A stretch of DNA of 64,000 nt from Phaseolus vulgaris (lineage: Eukaryota; Streptophyta; Magnoliopsida; Fabales; Fabaceae). The translations under genes were made by a program, and so were the position numbers. The notes under the pieces are model-generated. The model did no database searches. It saw only the letters and a list, made by a program, of their open reading frames with translations, and was not told the origin of the DNA. Of this stretch, positions 1 to 9,500 are shown piece by piece. Numbering within the stretch: position 1 is the first letter of the stretch; each line of letters begins with the position of its first letter. The stretch is from assembly GCF_000499845.2 (NCBI RefSeq), contig NC_023750.2, positions 2,557,913 through 2,621,912 on the forward strand, given 5' to 3'.

Positions 1-1190
1 CCTTTTTAAAATTGAAGTTGTCGGGGGGGATGATATTCAACCACATTATGAGCAAATAATTGGTTTTCCATGAGAAAGGGTGAGGACGAAGGGATATATT
101 GATTTGAAGACAAGATTTGGAACAGGAAGTCTAACTCAAGTTATTAATGTTCGTATCTGGTGGTAGAAGCTAAAACATCTTACACTGTTCTGTTTGGGAA
201 GGTCATCCTTAAACAAACTTGGAGCTATTGTGTCAACACCTCATTTAACAATAAAATTCCCAACTGGCAAAAAGGAAGTTGCAACAATTTATGTGGATCA
301 ACGCACAACCTAAGAATGTTATTTAGCAAGCCTGAAAATTGAACCAACATTGACGAGTAAATATGAGGGGAGCATTGATAAGGGAAAGATGGTAGCCATG
401 ACAAATTTGATCCTAGGTCTGACGAAGAAAGGATGGAGCCAAAGGAGGAAAAAGTGGTATGTAAGTTGGATGATGAAAATCATTTCACATACATGGGAAG
501 TTCATTTCCAAAAGAAGAGATGTGAATGCTGGTTAAAGTATTACAGAAAAATAAAGATTTATTTGCCTGGACTATTGTTGATATGTAGAGAATTAATCTG
601 GATGTAATCACCCATAAGTTAAATATATATCGGTCAACAAAATCGATAACTTAGAAGAGGATAAGATTGGGGGAGGAGGAAAGGATGGTGACGATTGAAG
701 AAACCAAAAATTTGTTACAAACGGGTTTTATTGAAAAATATTAAGTATACAACATGGTTGGAAAATGTGATGTTAGTTAAAAAATCAAATGAGAAATGGA
801 GAATGCAGAATACACGAATTTGAATAAGGCATGCCCAAATAATTCTTATCATTTGCCAAATATAGAGGTTTGGTTGACGGAGCTTTAGGGAAAGTTGTGT
901 TAAGTTTTCTTGATGCATATTTAGGATATACCCATATACCAATGAACATGATGATATACTGAAAATTGCATTTACCATTAAAATATCTAATCTTTACTAT
1001 CGGGTAACCTACTAGAGACTAATGCTGGAGCAATCTACCAGAGACTAATGGATAAGATGTTCCAAAAACATATTGAAAGGAATATTAAGGTGTATGTGGA
1101 TGATGTAGTGGTTATGACAGTGGAAACTCATGTGAATTATCTGAAGGAAGTTTATGCTATCGAATAGGTACTTTTCATTTCAATCATCAT
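1..1190 (+). mobile_element. Decayed Ty3/gypsy pol fragment (protease to reverse transcriptase)
   Basis: Across shifting plus-strand frames, pieces of a plant Ty3/gypsy polyprotein appear in the right order. A protease-end segment reads like 'LGAIVSTPHLTIKFPTG' near 210-260. A linker (about 270-600) and the RT start 'EETKNLLQTGFIEKY' (about 690-745) follow. Then come 'LNKACPNNSYHLPNIE' (about 815-870), 'LSFLDAYLGYTHIPM' (about 900-945) and the 'KMFQKHIERNIKVYVDDVVV' region (about 1050-1115). Frames are broken by many stops and indels, so nothing is coded. The element runs off the left window edge and no LTR is visible. The family is assigned from conserved RT motifs, not from a search. Confidence 0.8.
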
Positions 1191-1557
1191 TTCTCCACAA
1201 TAAATATATGGTAAGCCTTATAATCGAATAATTGTTTCTTTTTTATTTATTTGTTTATTATTTAAAAAAAAAAACAAATTCTTTCATCATTTTGTTGCTT
1301 TATATGTGATAGAATGATCATACTTTTCACTCTATTTGTTTCTTTTCATTTCTCACACTTTCTTTCATTTTTTTTTTAATGAATTTAGGCTAACATTTAG
1401 TGGAATCTTGATAAGTTATATCATTTTTCTTGTCAATACCAACCAATAATAAGAAAATAATTAAAATTCTTAAATTTTTTACACATTATTACCTATAAAT
1501 TATTGGATTCAAAGATAAGTTAATTTATCTTTATCGAGTCCAACCACATCAGAACCA

Positions 1558-1797
1558 ATCTTGATACCAGGTAGAAAGTTGAAACCAGAACAACTTTTAT
1601 TTAGATTGTACAAAATATAGAGATTACAACCACCTTAAAGTATTGTTGAAAAAGAACATAATTAAGCTAGTTACAGAAACAAATTTAGGATATATAATCC
1701 TTTTATCTGCTACATAACTACTTTATAGAACCTAATTACCAAATTTATTTTTTCATAACTGAAACAACACTGCATGCTACAAAACAACAACAACACT
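1558..1797 (-). mobile_element. LTR-like end with tRNA-Met primer-binding-site-like motif (left arm)
   Basis: On the minus strand about 225 bp of AT-rich sequence ends in 'tttctacc' followed by TGGTATCAAGAT (1558-1569). This resembles the initiator-tRNA primer-binding site TGGTATCAGAGC that follows 5' LTRs of plant copia elements. The preceding 'gttgtaatctctat...caatcaaaataaaa' resembles an LTR R/U5 region. A purine-rich stretch lies just before the proposed TG start. No second LTR or pol is present, so a solo LTR, TRIM or coincidence all remain possible. Confidence 0.4.
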
Positions 1798-1887
1798 TGA
1801 CTCACTTCCTTGGTTTTTGAACTTTTTTTCTTTTAATGAATACAAACATTGAATTTTGAAATAACTTAGGCAATGTTTTTTTTACCT

Positions 1888-2100
1888 TTAAGGATTATTC
1901 ACAGTAGAAGCATAGCTTGAAGAGCGTGAACCATTTCTGAGTTTAGGATCTTCAGAACGAACCATGTAATCAGCAGTGCTACGATGCTGTTTTTCTCTTC
2001 CATTTGAAGAAGAAGAACCCTTATTTCCATCTGAATCTTTCTTTTCACCCAAATAATAGCTGGTGCTATCATCATTCTTAGAACGCGATGGGGAACTCAT
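1888..2100 (-). CDS. Small hydrophilic open frame, 70 aa, in left repeat arm
   Basis: A 70-codon frame starting MSSPSRSKNDDSTS and rich in Ser, Lys, Asp and Asn. It has no signal peptide or membrane segment and is probably disordered. The right-arm copy (18289-18501) differs at only two residues (Tyr/Asp at 15 and Val/Gly at 67). I do not recognise the family. It could be an exon of a larger gene or a fragment captured by a mobile element. The surrounding non-coding DNA is equally similar between the arms, so conservation here is not evidence of selection. Confidence 0.3.
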   Translation of the reverse strand: MSSPSRSKNDDSTSYYLGEKKDSDGNKGSSSSNGREKQHRSTADYMVRSEDPKLRNGSRSSSYASTVNNP

Positions 2101-2325
2101 TCTTCTTGATTATACAATGTGCTATATTTCTTGTGTGTTTCAGACTAATGAACACGATGATGGCCATGTATTTGTATACGTAGAGATGCATGTACAATGG
2201 AACTACCAAGTAATTCATCCACAATTCCATTTCATAGTCACAACATGGTTTCAAATGTTGAATGTTTCAATTCAGTCTTCATATTTTGAATAACTATGAA
2301 ATTGCAAATGTTTTTCATGGTTTGA

Positions 2326-2544
2326 TCATGAAACTGCAACGAGTTCTTTTATTGTTGGTTTTATATTATTATTCTGAATCTGTCTGTGAAATGGTAAAAG
2401 GTTTGAGTTTGAGGTGGAAATGGTTGCATTAATGTATGGAATGTTCTTGTGAAATGCATTGTGTTTTTGGGTGGAGATTGAGATCAGAACCGATTTAGCG
2501 TGCTTTGATTTTCTTCCAGAGCCCATTTCAATGCATGACCACAC
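2326..2544 (-). CDS. Small open frame, 72 aa, upstream of the 70-aa frame
   Basis: A 72-codon frame with an internal Met at residue 7 (MGSGRKSKHAKS). The translation is identical to that of 17845-18063 in the right arm. It lies about 225 bp upstream of the 70-aa frame on the same strand, so the two could be exons of one transcript, for example with a donor after the HAKS codons. No domain is recognised. Coding status is uncertain, because the whole arm is nearly identical between copies. Confidence 0.25.
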   Translation of the reverse strand: MWSCIEMGSGRKSKHAKSVLISISTQKHNAFHKNIPYINATISTSNSNLLPFHRQIQNNNIKPTIKELVAVS

Positions 2545-3090
2545 GAAACAGAGTATTCGTGGTGTGAAACTTTGAGTGAGTCTTGGTAATTAAATTCATG
2601 TGAAATTTCTGATTATTTTCAACGTTTAATGCGAAATTTTTAATCTTTTGCATCCTTTGATCATATGGGTGTAACGAATTTTATGAAAAATGAAAAGAAA
2701 AAAATAAAGTTGATTGCTCTGTTAATTGTACAGAAAACAGAGCATGAAGAGTATATTATAATATTTTGCTCTGTTATTTCAAACTTTCTTACATATAAAT
2801 ATATAAAAACATTCTCATTCTTTTCATGTAAGAAACTGTGAATTGCGGCTTTATTTCCCAAACAATAACTTAATTCATTATTTTGCGTCTATTCTATATT
2901 TTTTTTGTTCTAATAGATTTTGGGTCATGCTATTATAAAATAAATTGATTTTGGTATCATTATTTTAAATATTTTCAGTTTCATTATATTTTTAAAAGCG
3001 AGTTAATATAATTTTTATTCTGAAATTAATGATAATAATGTTATAAAAAAATAATAAAAGGTATCCTGCACGATAAGTTAACATATGTAG

Positions 3091-3420
3091 GACGAATTGA
3101 AAGAATGACTGTAATAAAAAAAACCTGAATTTAAAGCTAAAACAAAAATACATATTCAATAATCAAACAATTCCTCTTATAATATTCTCTAAACTTCTCT
3201 AATTATTCAAATTTAAATAATTAATCAACTCAATTAATGAATTACACGAGTTACACGAATTAATTCTCAATAGCATTTAATTTAATTCATTTTTTATAAT
3301 CAAATCAAGATTCAATAAATTTGCAATTAATAATTAAATCAAGATTCAATAAATTTGTACTTTGAATTCTAATATCAAAAATACAAATTGCTATCATAGA
3401 GAAACACTGAAATTAAAGAA
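3091..3420. other. AT-rich intergenic stretch, nothing recognised
   Basis: Low-complexity AT-rich DNA with short direct repeats of 'aatcaagattcaataaattt' (about 3303-3357). No open frame or element termini are seen. Confidence 0.5.
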
Positions 3421-3539
3421 AAGAAGAGAAAAACTATGGGAACAAAAAAAACTCAAGGCTTGCTTGATCTTCTTCCTAATCCTCAAAATTTAGTTCTCTA
3501 TTGATAAACAACATGGAATGTGGAGAAGACGAAAATGTA

Positions 3540-3980
3540 AGTAAAGATTGGTAATCGAAACATAACTGAAATCCGTGAGTTCAACAAGATGCAGTTTTAT
3601 CCTTCTTGTTTGAAGGATCAGAATACTCCTTTCAATCGGTTTCATGCAGGTAATCTCAAGCTAACTCCCAAACTTTTAGCTTATATCACTACATGACAAC
3701 TAACACCTAGGGGTGCAATGATGTTAGCTCACCGACGAGGATTTTATATTGATGTACTGCCTAATGACCACAATAAAGGTAAACTGGATTTATGTGATGA
3801 AGGAACACATGATCAAGTCTAAGAGAGTTATTGATTACAAGTTTCCTTTTCCAGTTGTGGTTTCAAAATTATTGGAATACTTTGAAGTTGATGTGAATGA
3901 TGAATTGACTAAAACCATCAAAGTTGGAAGTGAAATAGATTTGTCTACATTAGAAGATCAACAATGTATGGATTAGCAAA
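3540..3980 (+). mobile_element. Remnant of a legume retroelement-associated ORF
   Basis: The 3749-3976 frame (75 codons, with 'WIYVMKEHMIKSKR', 'YKFPFPVVVSKLLEYFEVD' and a 'TLEDQQCMD' end) resembles a domain I remember from legume retrotransposon-encoded 'putative plant transposon' proteins. There the pattern is W-V-hydrophobic-K-H-M followed by a Pro/Tyr-rich helix and an acidic tail. Upstream (3540-3750) the matching residues ('LTPKLLAYITT') sit in other frames with stops, so this is a decayed fragment. The family assignment is from memory and only moderately secure. Confidence 0.4.
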
Positions 3981-4051
3981 AATAGTGATGCACCTAACTC
4001 GTTACAGAATGCATTTTATATGAAAATCTTGTTCCAAAAATAATGTTCTAG

Positions 4052-4407
4052 CACTACAAGAAAATCATGAAATGGAAACCAATTTTTAGAAACAAAAAAT
4101 AATTAGTTGCTATAGTGACTAAAGTAGAGACTATTATAGAGACTAAAAAAAATTGGTTTCTAAATTAGTTTCTATTATTGTTAAATAGTTTCTAAATTGG
4201 TATCTAATTAGCTACTTAACTACCAATTATTTAGATTCTAAATTTGGTAGAAAAAACTTTGGTTGCTAATTAGATATCAATTTAGAAACCATTTAACAAT
4301 AATAGAGACTATTGTAGAGACTAAAAAAAATCTAATTTAGTCACTATAGTAACTAATTATTTTTTGTTTCTAAAAATTGGTTTCTATTTCATGATTTTCT
4401 TGTAGTG
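4052..4407. mobile_element. CACTA-type miniature foldback element, full length (356 bp)
   Basis: It begins CACTACAAGAAAATCATGAA and ends with the inverted complement (ttcatgattttcttgtagtg), so the termini are perfect inverted repeats carrying the CACTA/En-Spm signature. The interior is also palindromic, with repeated 'ctaatttag/ctaaattag' motifs. The whole element can fold into one long hairpin. Three related copies occur at 34600-34964, 36527-36842 and 38629-38818. It is non-coding. The flanking trinucleotides (tag/taa) give only an imperfect 3-bp target duplication. Confidence 0.85.
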
Positions 4408-6515
4408 TAAAAATTTGATAAAGGTTGCTCTGGAAGATATCCAGAAAAGGTAATCTAGAAATTACATTGATGGAGGTGAAGGAAGAAAAAGCCTAACATT
4501 TATTACTCTTATTTGCATTAAGGAGTGGACCACATAGTAGGGTGATAAATTATTTTTTGCAATTTTTCCATTTGAATACTCTTCATATATTGAATATCTC
4601 AGCACGAAGATCTTGGAGTAATTACCCAACTTGTGTTGTAAATGATGGGTGTTTATTCCTACACCCTATCAAAATTCTCCCTGCACCCCCATTAACTTTC
4701 AAAAGTATTGTTTTACCCTATTTTTTTTAAATGACTTCTAGATTATCTTTCCTAGAAAATTTTATGGAACTTACTTTCTGGAGTTCATAAATTGTATTTC
4801 GAGAAATGTTGTCCATAATTTATGGAAAAAGTTTTTCGAAATAGAATTTTCAGAATAAACTTTCTAGAACGTATATATGTTTTGGAATTACTTTTACGAA
4901 GTGTGTTTCAAAAAGAACTTTCTAGAATAAGGGCGAATTAGATGGAGCATTTGGTCATTTCACCTATTTCTGCAGGAAGAACTTTGACGGAGTGCAAGAA
5001 GAAACACTCATCAATGAGTCAAGAGAGAAAAATTCTTGACAAAATTTTATTATCAAGAAGTGACAGCTTAATGTTGAAGAGTGGGGATGGCGATGTGGGG
5101 CAGGTTGTGCAGGCCAACCTGTAACCGAATAAGAAAAAATGTGGGACGAGCTGTCTATTTCAATCTGTTGGTTTGTTTAGGCTCGCCCCATATAATCTGT
5201 AATCCATGCGGACTAAGTGTGAGGTGGGACGACTGACCCACGTAACTTGCATATCTTAAAAATTCTAAAATTATCTATTCCAAATTCTATAGTTTAGAAT
5301 ATACATTTGAATTTTGAATTGTGCAATCTGAAATATTATACATTTTAAAACATAAATTTTAACTTCCTAATTCTTAACCATGGAAGTTTCTAAATTACAC
5401 ATTCCAAAATTAAAGAAAATATATTCAATGAAAAATGTCCTATGGTAATTTAAGTATTTGTTAAAGTGTGGGTAAAAAGAAGACATGATAACACATTCAC
5501 AAAATTCAATAATGCTTTTTTAACATTTAATAGTGTATTTTACTCTTTCTGAAATGCATAGATTTTTTAGGTTTCATACTAATCCAATGCACTAATCAGA
5601 AAAAAAAATTAAAAAAATTAATTTAATCAAGATTTATATTTCAAATTTTATTTTTGTATCAATTTAAAAAATATTTGTTATGCAAACAAGCTCTTGTTAC
5701 GAACTAAAACTAGCATTTTACATGTCAAATATTGACAAGTCAATACAGAACGGGTGAGTACACATTCTCATCCCAAATAAGACATGTCACTGAAGACTTT
5801 GGAAGAAGAATGTTAGGAACAAAATATTTTCTTTATTTTTCCTGTCTCACATGTACTCTAAGACTAATGTCACAATGAGCTAGCTTCTCCGGTTTTAAGT
5901 TTTATTTAGTAGAATTTCTCCATAAATCATTTTGGAAAACAAAAACATCAAATGAATTTATTCTTTTAAGTTAAAATTAACTTGTACCCAAATTAGAAAT
6001 AAATTTTTAAAAAGTTATGAACACACCCTAAGGTCAAGAATCAAATAACTGGATTCCAAAAAGAAAAACTATCAATGTAAAGTCCAAAATTTCCAAGATG
6101 GAGATACATAAACACCCTATTCCTTATAACATTTTTTTATTTTACAATATAAAATAATTTGGAATGAATTAACTAAAAATAAAGAATTCGTTTGATACTC
6201 TTATGTTTCCCACTTCCGCTTTACAACTCCATTTAATAAAAAAAATATTGTCTTTAATTAATAAAGTAAAACTTTAAAATAAAATGATAATAAAAAGTTG
6301 TCAAATGAAAGTATAGAAAAATGATATTCAAGCTATCATTACCTTAAAGTAAAAGTAACACTATTTTATTAAGTGTCTCCTTCAAACACCAATGAAGTAG
6401 GTAGATCAAAAAGTGTAGATATAACATTTTCTTTGTAGATTATTACAACAATCATAAAGATAAGCTTATTTTGCATTGGTTGAGAAAAGAAAACGGCTAT
6501 TATGAAAACTGTTCT
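4408..6515. other. Intergenic DNA 3' of the left aldo-keto reductase
   Basis: No gene is recognised. About 4590-4740 and 5080-5240 look like old dispersed repeat debris, including a GC-richer patch with 'gggacgagctg' and 'gctcgcccc'. The rest is AT-rich. Short open frames here have no recognisable motifs. Confidence 0.5.
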
Positions 6516-9500
6516 TTATTCACCATCCCAGAGTTCTTCAGTTGTCTTGTATCCAGGAGATGTCTTGCTAACAAAATCTTTTCCTGTAACTATTCTTTCC
6601 TGCATCAGTAAATTAGAAAATTTAAATGACACCATAAATGTATGCTTGAATTTTCTTAACATTCTTGCATTGGCCTTAGCAATTACCACAAACTGATTTT
6701 AATATCTTACTTCTATAGCAAACAAAACGATACATGACACAGGATTTGGGTATTAAATGAACTTGTTTTGAAGAAAAAAAACATTTGTTCTCAATCAGAA
6801 GATTGCATGAAAGAACTAACCTGCTCAATGTCAGAGAAGTTGGCAAGCAAATCTGCAGGTATAGACCAATCAAACAGATCGAAGTTTTCCTTGAGCCTAG
6901 CATCATTTGTACTCTTAGGAAGTACACTGTGACCCATTTGTAGTCCCCATCTTAGAGCTATTTGTGCTGGACTCTTCCCTAACTTCTCACCAGTCGTGTG
7001 CAGAACTGGATTTTTAAGGATATTACTTTCACTGAGTCCTTTACCCAAAGGTGAATAACCCTGAAGAAGAGCATTAGTAAGTTACCTTTTCACAATAAGA
7101 CAGACTTAAAATGACTCTGATACTATATTAAAATATAAATTTTAAGTCTAATTAACTCAATCTTATAAAATCAACTTATAAAGTGAGGTTTGTCTCTACT
7201 TATATACTAAGAAATGTTTTAATATGTCAGATCTCCAACATGTATACTACCGATACCCCTCACCACTAGGCCGACCCTAGTAGGTCACAAAACCTTTTTG
7301 CATGTAAACACCGAAGTTGATACAAAATTTCTACCACACTGAGTAACTCTTTTAAGATAAATATAATCAGGCATGTGTATTTATGTAGCATGTATAGTTA
7401 TAACGACCTTAAATTTTGCATACTCACTGATAAGTGCACTCCCTTGGATTTACAGAAAGCATGCAATTTGGGTTGCTGAAATGAAGGATGCAATTCCACT
7501 TGGTTAACAGCTGGAGTCACATGTGCTACATCCAACAGATCCTGAAGCTTCTTTACAGAGAAATTGCTGACCCCTATAGCTCGAGCCTTGCCAGAATTGT
7601 AGAGTGCCTCCATTGCTCTCCAAGTGCTAGCTATGTCAGGTTTGGTAAGCTGCCCGTTATTTGCGCTCACTGGCCAATGAATCTATAAGAATATAGACAT
7701 GGAAAATAAAGCTTTTGACGTTAAGTATATGAAGTCAACAACACTGCATGATATTTCAAACATAGATTGATGCAGAAAAAGTTGAGTTTATGATTTACAC
7801 ACAAGGTAGAGATCCAAATAGTCCAGTTTCAAATCACGTAAAGTTCGATCAAAAGCCTTTGGGACGTCTTCCGGCAAGTGATCATTACACCTAAAACATG
7901 GACAAATTAAATTAGATACAAAGAATGTAATTACAAAATAGTTTTACGAATATGTGTAAATGTAAAAAAGACAAACCATAGCTTAGAGGTGATAAACATA
8001 TCTTCACGCTTAACTACACCATCAGCAAACAACTTCTTCAAGGCATCACCAATCTACATAAAATTTACAAAAGAGTTAGTAGAGGGAGAGTAGAGTACCA
8101 AAACAATGTTTTCGAAAAAGTGGCTACGAGTTATAACTTATAACACTAAATAAAAACAATCAATTCTACAAAATGTACTCAAAGTTGAAATGCACATTAT
8201 TGTGGCCTGGATTATGTTTCTTGCTTTAAACTACAGAATGGTAGCAGAAAAGAGAGAAAAAAAAAAAGATGACCATATATGTATTGAAACTCATTTTAGG
8301 GATGTAACGGAACTTTTTTTCAGAATGGCATTTTGTGTATGAGGAAACTGAAGTTGTGTTTTTAAATAAAGAAACAAATTCAGACTAAAATCTCTACTTA
8401 TCTACAAAACAAGCTAGCGCAGATGGTGAACCTAGACAAGCTGAACATATTTACAATCATGAGGCCTTCAACATTCTCCTCTCTCCTTTAAAGACATCCT
8501 TTTTCTCAAGCTCACCAAGGAATATCATATTACGCTTCAAGCAGTTAGGTATAAACATAACTTCTTCAAGCACCCTCTCAATTCCATCATGCGGACCAAT
8601 CTTGATGGTTCCAACTCCATTTATCTTACCAGACTTATCATCTACAAGAAGAACTGAACCTCCTTCAAGTTCTATAAACTCCTAGAACCATAGACAGTTA
8701 AATGTCATATCAAATGAACATCTTGAGTCTATTATCCACTCACAATCATTAGTACTACTTGACACCATGAGGATCTTTGATGATTCAAGCCATCTTCAAC
8801 CAGAGTTAATTCACCAAACATTGACGGTCTATCGACACTAGACTATCTACTAGGTCCAGACGATCTGTCAAGGTTATTATACTTCTTCTGCTTCTATGGA
8901 CAGAAACTTCTAGTGTGACCATGCTTCTTGCATTGGTAACATCTAATAGACAATGTAGCTCCACCATTATGCATCCTCAACTTTGACCTTTTGCATCCTT
9001 TGTTATCACTAGTAGATGCTTTTCCCCTTGATACAAATCCAGCTCAAACACCAAACGCCCAAACTTCGAGCTGAGGACATCCTAAACTCCTCAAGAGAGA
9101 ATATCTCTTCCATACAACCAGGTTTCCTTGAAATTATCATGCATCTTAGGCACAGAATACAACAACAAAAATGCCTAATTCTTATCATGAATTTGAACGT
9201 CAATATTCTCTAGATCAAGAATCAATTTGTTAAAACCATCCAGTTGTTCGCTAATTGCATTTTCACTACTCATCTTTTGAGTACAACGCTTGTTCCAGAG
9301 ACGGTTCATCATAGACTTTGTCATGTACAAACTCTCAAGCTTAGACCATAATCCTGTTATGGTCTTTTCCTTTGAGACTTGCCTCAACATCTTGTCAGAG
9401 GCTAAGAACAATTGTGTTGTGAGCCTTCTCCAACAACATTTTCTTGTCCTTCTTCTCTATGGCTACATCAAGCATGAATTCACTTTCCAACACTTCAAGG

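Larger units (their letters stand above)
1275..3080 (-). repeat. Left arm of a 1.8 kb inverted repeat (partner 17309-19207)
   Basis: Read on the minus strand, this block matches 17309-19207 almost base for base, with only scattered substitutions and small indels by eye. The match begins at the 'taacttatcgtgcagg' junction (about 3080) and ends near the 'gatgatcat' / 'gcaacaa' motif (about 1275), beyond which the copies diverge abruptly. It contains two small open frames and an LTR/primer-binding-site-like end, annotated separately. The high identity of non-coding parts implies a recent duplication or gene conversion. Confidence 0.9.
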
